Below are positions 6,737-12,934 of a stretch of 12,934 nt of DNA, piece after piece. The first letter of the stretch is position 1. Every line of letters begins with the position of its first letter. The notes below the pieces were generated by a model. It searched no databases, was not told where the DNA came from, and was given only the letters and a program-made list of their open reading frames with translations. Location: the NCBI GenBank assembly GCA_016190025.1, contig JACPRG010000081.1:1-12934 (forward strand), written 5' to 3'. The stretch is from Candidatus Tectimicrobiota bacterium (GTDB lineage Bacteria > UBA8248 > JACPRG01). A program made the position numbers and the translations under genes.

Positions 6737-7070
6737 TCTCCCCCCGATGGGCGGGGCAGGGGAAGGCCCACAGAGCATGGCAGTCACGACCGCCAGCCTT
6801 TCCGGCCGGTCGGGGAAGATTAGCAGAGAGGCTCTGCGCGGTCAAGGGAGTCCAGGTGGAGTGATCCCCAGTTTTGAAACGAGTTCGCGTTGGCGTTGGG
6901 GGTTTCTGTGCGGCCGGGAGGGAAAGTCCTCCCGGGCCGGGGGAACTGCGGGCGCCGGAGAGCACCGGCGGGGGCCATCGCGCCCTTTGAGGCCGAGGGC
7001 GTCCCGCGGTGGAATCGGAGTAATTTTCCGCCCCTCTGTTCACGTCTACGGGGAACCTCAACCCCGCCCC
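6737..7070. other. Intergenic region between ubiD-like gene and lytic transglycosylase gene
   Basis: These 334 bases hold the promoter of the lytic transglycosylase at 6817-6845 and a leader of about 75 bases. The part next to the ubiD-like gene (about 6900-7050) is GC-rich and able to fold: CCGGGAGG (6914-6921) pairs with CCTCCCGG (6928-6935) around a six-base loop, and CGCCGG/CCGGCG flanks a further loop near 6953-6971. No T-run follows on the minus strand. I see no recognisable RNA family and no gene. Confidence 0.6.
6817..6845 (-). promoter_or_regulatory. Sigma-70-like promoter of the lytic transglycosylase gene, with a dyad in its spacer
   Basis: On the minus strand: -35 TTGACC (6840-6845), spacer of exactly 17 bases, -10 TAATCT (6817-6822). 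This is the best promoter match in the window and points at the gene starting at 6736. Within the spacer, GCAGAG-AGG-CTCTGC (6823-6837) is a perfect dyad with six-base arms. A protein bound there would block RNA polymerase, or, as with MerR-type activators, could retwist the spacer, though the spacing here is already optimal. Confidence 0.65.
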
Positions 7071-8525
7071 TCAGTCTCCCAGCCCCCTGGGCAGGCGGAC
7101 CTCCCCCAAAGGAGGCAGCTCATACTTGGACCACTCTTGCCGGACCTTGTCCAGATAGCGGCGGGGCGGAAAGGAGACCTCCGGATACGTCCATTTTTTC
7201 GTGGCGTCGATCAGGATCTTGGACCCCGTGGGCGGCTTGCCTCCCCTTTCCGGATCGAAGGAGGAAGGGTCGAGCTCGAGCGGGCCCATGTCCTCCAGGA
7301 TCCGGATGTCCTTTTCCGGGCGGACCCGGTAGCACAGCGCCCACTCGCGGATGAAGGGATCCCGGATGTCGATGTCCTCGTCCGCCGCGACGATCCACTT
7401 GAAGTAGCTCATCCCGCAAAACCCCATCGCCCCGGCCATGAGCTGCTCCACGTGCCCCGGATACGATTTCCGGACGCTCATCCACAGGGCGGCCGCGCTC
7501 CCGCCCGCCTCCGGCATGTGGAGGTCGATGAGGCCCGGGATCTTCAGCGTCGCGGTCAGGTGGCGGTGAATGGACGTCTCCAGGAAGTGACGCTTGAGCA
7601 CTGTGCTCTCGTTGGGCGGGAACTGACTGATCAGGCCGACCAGGATCGGGTCGCGCCGGTGGGTGACGCACGTGACGCGGAAAACGGGACACTCGCGCCC
7701 ACCCGCCATGTACCCCGTGAACTCGCCGAAGGGGCCCTCGGGCTCGACCCGGTCCGTGGCGATCTCCCCCTCGGCGACGAACTCGGCCGCGGCCGGCACC
7801 TCCAGGTCCACCGTCTCGCATTTCACCAGCTCCAGGGGCGCCCCGCGGATGCCTCCCGCGACCTCCAGCTCGTCCATCCCGTAGCGGCCGGGCCCGACCA
7901 GGGCGATGACGGGGTCCACCCCGCTGAAGAGCGCCGCTGGCATCGGCTCGCCGCGCTCTTTCCATTTCGCCCACTGAACCGCCCCGTACCGGTCCGGGGC
8001 GGCGAACTGGATGCCGGTCGTCCTGGGCCCCTTGACCTGGCAGCGGCGGATTCCGATGTCCCGGACGCCCGTCTCCGGGTCCTTCGTCACCCACAGCGGC
8101 GTCAGGTAGGGGCCTCCATCCTTGTCGGGCGTCCAGACCGGGACGGGAAACGCCGTGAGGTCGGCCTCCTCGCCCCGCAGGATCACCTCCTTGCAGGGCC
8201 CCGTCTTCACCATGACCGGAGGGACGGGGTTGCGGATCCCCCGGCTCACCCGCTCGAAGATCGCCGGCGGCTCCGGAGGCGTTTCGAGGGCAACGGCGAT
8301 CTGCGCCGAGGAGATGGCCGTGACCCCGGTGACGATCCGTCCCCTCGGGCGGCCCCGCAGGTTCCGGAAGCCGAGGCCGAACCGGGCTTCCTCCCGGTAT
8401 CCCCTGAAGATCATCCTGGAGAGCGCGGAGATCTCCCAGGCCGGGTCCACCTCGTTCTCCACCCAGTGGAAAAGCCCCTCGCGTTCGAGGGCGCTCAGAT
8501 AGGCTCTCAGGTCCGCATAAGCCAA
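7071..8525 (-). CDS. UbiD family (prFMN-dependent) decarboxylase
   Basis: UbiD enzymes reversibly decarboxylate aromatic, heteroaromatic or alpha,beta-unsaturated acids with the prenylated flavin made by UbiX; no ubiX is in the window. The protein has 484 residues, normal for the family. The N-terminal 'DLRAYLSALEREG' (5-17) and 'EVDPAWEISALSR' (25-37) match the family opening. The catalytic Arg-Glu-Glu set is present: Arg161 in 'GIRRCQVKG' (158-166), and Glu263 and Glu268 in 'EPEGPFGEFTGY' (261-272), with the five-residue spacing seen in Fdc1. The start is TTG at 8525, supported by AGAGGAG eight bases upstream; no ATG or GTG is available. Its first codons overlap the end of the ArcS-like gene by 19 bases, so translation is likely coupled. 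It is probably the last gene of the cluster that begins with the Mo-hydroxylase. Substrate unknown; a catabolic role is more likely than ubiquinone synthesis given the neighbours. Confidence 0.93.
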   Translation of the reverse strand: MAYADLRAYLSALEREGLFHWVENEVDPAWEISALSRMIFRGYREEARFGLGFRNLRGRPRGRIVTGVTAISSAQIAVALETPPEPPAIFERVSRGIRNPVPPVMVKTGPCKEVILRGEEADLTAFPVPVWTPDKDGGPYLTPLWVTKDPETGVRDIGIRRCQVKGPRTTGIQFAAPDRYGAVQWAKWKERGEPMPAALFSGVDPVIALVGPGRYGMDELEVAGGIRGAPLELVKCETVDLEVPAAAEFVAEGEIATDRVEPEGPFGEFTGYMAGGRECPVFRVTCVTHRRDPILVGLISQFPPNESTVLKRHFLETSIHRHLTATLKIPGLIDLHMPEAGGSAAALWMSVRKSYPGHVEQLMAGAMGFCGMSYFKWIVAADEDIDIRDPFIREWALCYRVRPEKDIRILEDMGPLELDPSSFDPERGGKPPTGSKILIDATKKWTYPEVSFPPRRYLDKVRQEWSKYELPPLGEVRLPRGLGD

Positions 8526-9580
8526 TGGGTGTTCTCCTCTGCGATGGGACGCGATTTTCCGGGTGCGAGCCGCCGCCCAAGAGCGTCCAGGACCTCGGGG
8601 AGGGTCAGGGGAGTCCCCGCGCCCCCGCCCCTTGCGAAGTGGGCGCGCACCGCGGACTCCGCCGCCGGGACGCCCGCCCCCCGCAGACGCCGGGCCAGGC
8701 GGGCCCGCGCCTCGACGATCTCCTCCGCCCCCGGCGCGACCTCGACCAGGCCGGGCGCCAGGTCATTCACCCCGATGAGCCCGAGCGTCTCTCCCCCCGC
8801 CCTCCGCGAGGGCGCGATCCCGTCGGCCCGCTTCTCCTCCCGGCTCGTCAGAAAGCTCCGGTGCGTCAGCTTGGGGCTGACGTAGGCGATGAAGCGCTCG
8901 TACCGGGGACGGAGCCGGAGAAGGGCCCGCGTCATCCGCTCTACAAGGGCGTTGTGATAGAGGACGTAGGCCCTCCGCTCCCCGGGTCCCCAGGCGTATC
9001 CGCCCCTCCTCCAGGCGGCGGTGGAATCCTTTCGCCACGGGCAGACGGCGTTGCGGCGGCGCTCGAACAGGCCGGGGTCGTCGTAGCGCGAGACGGGCGA
9101 GAGGCCGCCATTGAAATAATAGAGGTATTCATAGGGGACGAGGCCCATCGGCTCGGAGATCACCATCCGGTGGAGACAGCGGGTCCCTTTTCGAAGGGGC
9201 GAAACCTCCAGGAGGCGCTCGGCCACCCCTTCGGGGAGGGCCAAGTCCGCCGGCCGCCGCGTGCGGGCGACGGGCCGGAAGCCGAGGCCGTCCAGGTAAG
9301 CGTTGATGGCCAGGTGTTCCGGACTGAGGATGTAGGGTTTCACCCGGGTGCAGGGCAGGATCAACAGCACGGCCCGGCCGGAGAGCCGGGGCGGCCGGTA
9401 GCGCTCCAGGACGTGGCGGTGAAAGGCCGCCACGACCGGATGCCGGAGGGACTCCAGGTTTTCCTGCGGGCAGTAGAAGGTCAGCCCTTCGTCGAGCAGG
9501 TAGGGCGGCGCGGTCTTCCGACGCGACCGCTCGACCCGCTCGGCCCGGTTCAGGCTCCCAAGATTTCGTCTGCGGTCCAT
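8507..9580 (-). CDS. DUF5591 / archaeosine synthase (ArcS) core-like protein
   Basis: In archaea ArcS converts preQ0-modified tRNA toward archaeosine by adding an amino-acid-derived nitrogen. Residues 76-89 of this 357-residue protein read PCTRVKPYILSPEH and fit the ArcS signature PC-X3-KPY-X2-S-X2-H exactly. The second conserved block of the domain, 'VISEPMGLVPYE' (140-151), corresponds to the archaeal 'TSPLGVVPRE', followed by 'YDDP' (166-169). 'LRPRYERFIAYVS' (223-235) resembles the end of the domain. The TGT-like and PUA tRNA-binding domains of full archaeal ArcS are absent; the C-terminal third (about 240-357) is unassigned and rich in Arg, Ala and Glu. Start ATG at 9580 has only a weak ribosome binding site. 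It follows the Mo-hydroxylase by 81 bases and overlaps the UbiD gene by 19. Domain call fairly firm; activity and substrate, tRNA or small molecule, are unknown. Confidence 0.78.
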   Translation of the reverse strand: MDRRRNLGSLNRAERVERSRRKTAPPYLLDEGLTFYCPQENLESLRHPVVAAFHRHVLERYRPPRLSGRAVLLILPCTRVKPYILSPEHLAINAYLDGLGFRPVARTRRPADLALPEGVAERLLEVSPLRKGTRCLHRMVISEPMGLVPYEYLYYFNGGLSPVSRYDDPGLFERRRNAVCPWRKDSTAAWRRGGYAWGPGERRAYVLYHNALVERMTRALLRLRPRYERFIAYVSPKLTHRSFLTSREEKRADGIAPSRRAGGETLGLIGVNDLAPGLVEVAPGAEEIVEARARLARRLRGAGVPAAESAVRAHFARGGGAGTPLTLPEVLDALGRRLAPGKSRPIAEENTHWLMRT

Positions 9581-9619
9581 CCCCGCGTCCGGCGCCTCAC
9601 CCCCCTGGGTCGCCGCGTG

Positions 9620-9645
9620 CCCCCTGCCTGCCGGCAGGCAGGGGG
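9620..9645. repeat. Perfect 26-bp palindrome between Mo-hydroxylase and ArcS-like genes
   Basis: The left arm CCCCCTGCCTGCC (9620-9632) is followed directly by its reverse complement, with no loop. It sits 17 bases past the Mo-hydroxylase stop and 40 bases before the ArcS-like start. Without a T-run it is not an ordinary terminator. The core resembles CCTGCCGGCAGG-type intergenic palindromes that I recall from uncultured bacteria, so a dispersed repeat family is plausible; a hairpin adjusting expression within the cluster is the other option. Confidence 0.85.
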
Positions 9646-9661
9646 AGAACCGTGCCCCCCG

Positions 9662-11965
9662 TCACTTCCCCTTGTCGCGCATCGCCCGAAGGACCCTCTC
9701 GGGGGTGAGGGGCAGGTCCCGGATGCGGACGCCGATGGCGTCGGCGACGGCGTTGGCGATGGCGGGGGCCGGGTGCATGGCGCAGGATTCGGCCACGCTC
9801 TTCACCCCGATCCCCGAGGGGTCGACGCTGTCGGCGAACTCCACCCGGGCGGCCGGGACGTCGAGCGTCGTCGGGACCTTGTAGTCCGCCATCTGGCCGT
9901 TGACCAGGCCGCCGGAGTCCGGATCGACGACGAGGTGCTCGGTCAGGGCGAGGCCGACCCCCTGGGCGAAGGCCCCCGTCACCTGGCCCGCCGCCCCCAG
10001 GGGGTTCACGACCCGCCCGATGTCGTGGACGTTCACCATGTCGAGGACTTCCACGACCCCCGTCTCCACGTCCACTCCCACCTTCACGCACTGCACGCCG
10101 AAGGGGGGAGGGTTGCCAGGCGGCGTGGTGCTGGCCGATCCGATGATGGTCCTCATCTCTTCATAGTGGGAGTGCGCGGCCACCTCCCGGAAGGCCAGAC
10201 GCTTGTCCCCCGTGCGCGTCCGCACCTCCCCTTCTTCCAGGACGAGGTCCTCCGGGCGCTCTCCCAGCATCCGGCCCGCGACCTCCAGCAGCTTCGCCCG
10301 GGCCTCCAGGGCCGCCCTGTGCGCCGCGTAGCCCGAGACGTACGTGATGCGGCTGGCGTGCGTGGCCACGTCAAAGGGCGCCGAATCGGTGTCCGAGGGC
10401 GCCACGATGACGTCCGCGACCGGTATGCCCAGCGCGTCCGCCACAATCTGGGCGAGGACCATGCCCTGGCCGGCCCCCTGCTCGACCGAAGCGGTGATCA
10501 GGTTGACCGTCCCGTCCTCGTTCACCTTCACGACCGCCCCCGAGTACTCCAGGATCCTCTCCGGCCGGTCCTCCGCGCCGTGGACGCCCGTGTTCCGCAT
10601 GTTGCTGAAGGCGACCCCGAACCCCACCCGGACGGCCGGATCCGGGGATTTGCGGGCTTCGGCGTCGTCCCAGCCGATGAGCGCCCGCGCGCGGCGGGCG
10701 CACTCCGGCAGGGCGCACGACTCCACCCGAAAACCCGAAAGCGGCGACACGTCCCCGACCCGGTAGGCGTTCCTCAGACGGAACTCGAACTCGTCCAGCC
10801 CCAGCTCGGCCGCAATCCGGCTCATCTGGCACTCGATGGCGAAGTTGGTCTGGATGCCCCCGTAGCCCCGCATCGCCCCCGACGGGAAGACGTTGGTGTA
10901 CACCGCGTAGCCCTCGTACAGATAGCGGGGGGTGTTGTAGGCCCCCATGAAGATCATCCCCCCCACCAGGACGACGGAGGGACCGTGGTTGGCCGACGCG
11001 CCGCACTCCATCCACGCCTTCATGTGACGGGCCGTCAGCGCGCCGTCGGCCTTCACCCCCGTCCTCAGCCAGACGCGCGCCGGATGACGGGACGTGGCGT
11101 AAAACTCCTCCTCCCGCGTGTACTCGATCCGAACCGGCCGGCCGGCCCGCAACGCCAAAAAGGCGCAGATGACCTCATTCGCGGCCAGGTCCAGCCCCTT
11201 GCCGAAGGCCCCCCCCAGGGAGGGGCGAATGACGCGGATCCGGCCGGGGGGCATCCCCAGGGCCTCCGCCAGGCAGGAGCGAAGGCCGAAGATGGACTGC
11301 GTCGTGGAGAGAACCACCAGCCGCCCGCCCGCCTCCGGCCAGCAGAGCGCCACATGGGGCTCCAATGCCGCCTGATTGATCCGCTGCGTGGTGAACTCGT
11401 CCTCGAAAACGCGGTCCGCCTCCTGGAAGCCCTCGTCCAGAACGCCCCGCCGGAGCGTGATGGGATGATGGGCGTCCCGCCAGCCGAAGGCGACGTTGCC
11501 CTCCCCTCCCGGCCGGACCGCGGGCGCGCCGGGCCGCAGCGCGTTCTCCATGTCGAACACGGCGGGAAGCCCCTCGTACTCCACCTCGATGAGCGACAGC
11601 GCCTCCTCGGCCTGCTCCGGCGTCTCCGCGGCCACGGCGGCCACGGGCTGGCCGATGTGGCGCACCTCGGCGTCGAAGACGACCTCGTCCTTCACCAGGA
11701 GATCCGTGTGGGGATTCGACTGGTTGTAGATGGGGTTGTAGCGATGTCCCGCGCTGTCGCCCACGCCCGCGACGGCGTGGACGCCCACGACCCGCCGGGC
11801 CCGGTCCAGGTTGAGGCGCTTGACCCGCCCGTGGGCGACCGAGCTGCGGAAGACCCTCCCCACCAGGGCGTCCGACGGCAAATGATCGCTCACGTAGCGA
11901 AGACGACCCGTGGCCTTTTCCACGCCGTCGATGCGGGGAAGGGGTTGCCCGATGGCGCTTTTCAT
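9662..11965 (-). CDS. Xanthine dehydrogenase/aldehyde oxidase family molybdopterin-binding catalytic subunit
   Basis: These molybdenum hydroxylases insert an oxygen from water into an N-heterocycle, aldehyde or CO. The 767 residues cover the whole large subunit: the N-terminal 'a/b hammerhead' domain (about 15-130, opening 'RIDGVEKATGRLRY'), then the two molybdopterin-binding domains. Visible landmarks are 'SLGGAFGKG' (249-257, the usual GGGFGGK region), 'SGAMRGYGGIQTNFAIE' (362-378), 'VEQGAGQGM' (494-502), 'VVNPLGAAGQVTGA' (652-665), and 'VAESCAMHPAPAIANAV' (724-740) with the expected catalytic Glu726 in place of the common GEPP motif. The cysteine of CO dehydrogenases (AYRCSF loop) is not seen, so CO is unlikely. 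Start ATG at 11965 is preceded by GGAGGAGGGAG. It heads the cluster and diverges from an amidohydrolase. The Fe-S and FAD partners are not adjacent, which is unusual. Substrate unknown. Confidence 0.93.
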   Translation of the reverse strand: MKSAIGQPLPRIDGVEKATGRLRYVSDHLPSDALVGRVFRSSVAHGRVKRLNLDRARRVVGVHAVAGVGDSAGHRYNPIYNQSNPHTDLLVKDEVVFDAEVRHIGQPVAAVAAETPEQAEEALSLIEVEYEGLPAVFDMENALRPGAPAVRPGGEGNVAFGWRDAHHPITLRRGVLDEGFQEADRVFEDEFTTQRINQAALEPHVALCWPEAGGRLVVLSTTQSIFGLRSCLAEALGMPPGRIRVIRPSLGGAFGKGLDLAANEVICAFLALRAGRPVRIEYTREEEFYATSRHPARVWLRTGVKADGALTARHMKAWMECGASANHGPSVVLVGGMIFMGAYNTPRYLYEGYAVYTNVFPSGAMRGYGGIQTNFAIECQMSRIAAELGLDEFEFRLRNAYRVGDVSPLSGFRVESCALPECARRARALIGWDDAEARKSPDPAVRVGFGVAFSNMRNTGVHGAEDRPERILEYSGAVVKVNEDGTVNLITASVEQGAGQGMVLAQIVADALGIPVADVIVAPSDTDSAPFDVATHASRITYVSGYAAHRAALEARAKLLEVAGRMLGERPEDLVLEEGEVRTRTGDKRLAFREVAAHSHYEEMRTIIGSASTTPPGNPPPFGVQCVKVGVDVETGVVEVLDMVNVHDIGRVVNPLGAAGQVTGAFAQGVGLALTEHLVVDPDSGGLVNGQMADYKVPTTLDVPAARVEFADSVDPSGIGVKSVAESCAMHPAPAIANAVADAIGVRIRDLPLTPERVLRAMRDKGK

Positions 11966-12101
11966 CTGTCTCCCTCCTCCCCCCGACGGCTCAAGCCGGT
12001 CCAAACACGCAACACCGGACGCCCCCGGTCCCGCGCCGGAGACTGCGCGTCCCCCCGTTCATCCTCCGACGGCGGGTTCCTCCCGGCCACCCAGTTTGAA
12101 A

Positions 12102-12131
12102 TTGACACGCCCTTGCGCGGTCGGCTAATTT
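12102..12131 (+). promoter_or_regulatory. Candidate promoter reading toward the amidohydrolase
   Basis: A consensus -35 TTGACA (12102-12107) is followed after 18 bases by TAATTT (12126-12131), a mediocre -10. The start would fall near 12138, giving a leader of roughly 290 bases, long enough for a regulatory structure or a leader peptide. Confidence 0.45.
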
Positions 12132-12156
12132 TACAAGTTGAAAACACGTTTTTCCA
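12128..12156 (-). promoter_or_regulatory. Candidate promoter reading toward the Mo-hydroxylase cluster
   Basis: On the minus strand, -35 TGGAAA (12151-12156), a 17-base spacer and -10 TAAAAT (12128-12133). It overlaps the -10 of the plus-strand candidate, so the two would compete. The dyad AAAAC-AC-GTTTT (12141-12152) lies in its spacer and could be an operator shared by both genes. Confidence 0.45.
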
Positions 12157-12322
12157 TCCGAAACCCTGAGCAAAGCGGGCGTCCGAATGAAATCGCCCTT
12201 GCGATGCGCGACGACGACCTCCACGCACCCACGGCCGAAGGCCCCCCCGCAGAACGGCCCGATGGGATGTGAGCGCCGATAGGACCGCGACCGTCGCCAC
12301 CGAGGAGGGAGAGGGGGGCTTC

Positions 12323-12433
12323 GTGGGCGTTGACCGCCGCACGGCGGAGTGTGCGGAGTTCCCTGCGGCCGTCTGTCCGGGGGGCGCGGTCGGGCCGGGG
12401 GCCTGGCGCACCGAGAGAGGGACAGGTGTCTGA
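12323..12433 (+). CDS. Possible 36-residue leader peptide or small protein ahead of the amidohydrolase
   Basis: A GTG start at 12323 has GAGGAGGGAGAGGGGGG shortly upstream, the most purine-rich ribosome-binding-like stretch in this region. The frame runs 36 codons to a TGA at 12431-12433, overlapping the amidohydrolase GTG (12426) by eight bases, an arrangement typical of translational coupling. The peptide has two cysteines (residues 10 and 18), several arginines and a Gly/Ala/Pro-rich second half, with no family I recognise. High GC makes chance open frames of this size common, so the call is weak. Confidence 0.25.
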   Translation: MGVDRRTAECAEFPAAVCPGGAVGPGAWRTERGTGV

Positions 12434-12934
12434 ATCGCTTTTGATCCAAGGCTGCGGCGTCCTGGACCCCTCCCGGAGCGGCCGCATCGTGGAAGCGCAA
12501 GACATCCTCATCGTCGATTCGCGGATCGCCTCCATCGAAGCCACGGGAAACCGGAAGGCCGGGAAGGTCATTTCGGGCAGGGACCGCCTGGCGATTCCGG
12601 GTCTGATCAACGCGCACACACATTCCGCCGAGAACTACCTGAAGGGGATCAACGACCGCCAGCCCCTGGAGATGTGGCTTCCGTTCATCTTCGGGACGGC
12701 GGGGACGTACTCACCCCGGGATGTCTATCTTTGCTGCCTGATCGGCGCCGTCGAGATGCTCAAGACCGGCAGCACGAGCGTCATCGACCACTGTTGGATG
12801 TCTCCCGCCATCACGCCGGACCGGCTGGACGCCGCGATGGAGGCCTATCGCGACGCCGGGATCCGCGCGCACGTGGCGCCCCTGGTCAGCGACACGGACT
12901 ACGTGGACCGATACGGCGGGGAGCGAGGACACCC
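12426..12934 (+). CDS. Amidohydrolase, TRZ/ATZ-like (metal-dependent hydrolase), 3' end cut by window edge
   Basis: Members of this superfamily hydrolyse amino groups or ring amides of purines, pyrimidines, triazines and related compounds using a metal in a TIM barrel. The visible 169 residues hold the N-terminal beta-sandwich strand set 'LLIQGCGVLDPS' (5-16) and 'DILIVDSRIASIEA' (26-39), then 'LAIPGLINAHTHSAENYLKG' (55-74), where His64 and His66 are the first metal ligands, and 'MLKTGSTSVIDH' (111-122). The pattern 'PGLINAHTHS..' with a following long 'LEMWL' segment is typical of the TRZ/ATZ, SsnA and guanine/8-oxoguanine deaminase branch rather than of dihydropyrimidinases. The start is GTG at 12426 with GAGAGGGACAG before it. 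The remaining metal ligands lie outside the window. Divergence from a Mo-hydroxylase suggests shared N-heterocycle metabolism; this is inference, and the substrate cannot be named. Confidence 0.9.
   Translation, partial: MSESLLIQGCGVLDPSRSGRIVEAQDILIVDSRIASIEATGNRKAGKVISGRDRLAIPGLINAHTHSAENYLKGINDRQPLEMWLPFIFGTAGTYSPRDVYLCCLIGAVEMLKTGSTSVIDHCWMSPAITPDRLDAAMEAYRDAGIRAHVAPLVSDTDYVDRYGGERGH

Larger units (their letters stand above)
11966..12425. other. Divergent control region between Mo-hydroxylase and amidohydrolase genes
   Basis: These 460 bases separate the only divergent gene pair. The AT-richer core at about 12095-12165 contrasts with GC-rich flanks and holds candidate promoters for both directions. 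Leaders would be about 150 bases toward the Mo-hydroxylase and about 290 bases toward the amidohydrolase. The stretch 12170-12320 shows nothing I recognise. A possible small gene, 12323-12433, is listed separately. Confidence 0.6.

Noticed and set aside
6737..6787. A 17-codon extension of the lytic transglycosylase to a GTG
   Set aside because: It would bury the signal peptide behind Pro/Gly-rich residues and lacks a ribosome binding site.
6905..7000. A GGAAAGTCC-like stretch recalling RNase P RNA
   Set aside because: Only this short core resembles it; the other conserved RNase P segments and the length are missing.
6546..8885. Long plus-strand open frame opposite the UbiD gene and the 6737-7070 gap
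   Set aside because: Antisense artefact of high GC; no ribosome binding site and no recognisable domain.
8525..12169. A plus-strand open frame of about 1214 codons opposite the Mo-hydroxylase and ArcS-like genes
   Set aside because: It is the antisense of genes with clear family motifs, runs through the 26-bp palindrome and the intergenic gaps, and its translation is low-complexity Pro/Arg/Gly/His text typical of the reverse frame of high-GC genes.

Overview
The window is a high-GC bacterial chromosome fragment, with seven complete and two edge-truncated protein genes that I accept. No rRNA, tRNA, CRISPR array or insertion sequence was seen. The two truncated genes are at the edges: a periplasmic substrate-binding protein at the left and an amidohydrolase at the right. 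All genes except the amidohydrolase lie on the minus strand. The gene mix (NMT1-type binding protein, UbiD decarboxylase, lone Mo-hydroxylase large subunit, MltD-type Gram-negative lytic transglycosylase) suggests an uncultured Gram-negative lineage of the Methylomirabilota/Rokubacteria, Tectomicrobia or deltaproteobacterial kind. That placement is inference and weak. TTG and GTG starts are used by three genes.

Left part (1-4470), on the minus strand in transcription order: dnaN (DNA polymerase III sliding clamp), an OFA-like major facilitator transporter, sfsA, then the NMT1-type binding protein, which has its own candidate extended -10 promoter. Just upstream of dnaN lie three copies of one dyad, GAGGTC-N3-GACCTC.

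Middle (4469-7070): a large secreted MltD-like lytic transglycosylase with four LysM domains. Two of them come from a recent 201-bp tandem duplication. Its probable sigma-70 promoter has a perfect dyad filling most of the -35/-10 spacer. A GC-rich gap of 334 bases separates it from the next cluster.

Right part (7071-12934): a three-gene minus-strand cluster, in transcription order a molybdenum hydroxylase catalytic subunit, a bacterial protein carrying the archaeosine-synthase (ArcS/DUF5591) signature motif, and a UbiD-family decarboxylase whose start overlaps the ArcS-like gene. It diverges from a TRZ/ATZ-type amidohydrolase across a 460-base control region with back-to-back candidate promoters. 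Hydroxylation, decarboxylation and hydrolytic deamination or ring opening fit catabolism or remodelling of an N-heterocycle or aromatic compound. The ArcS-like protein is the unexpected member and the best candidate for something undescribed. The Fe-S and FAD partner subunits expected for the Mo-hydroxylase are not in the window.
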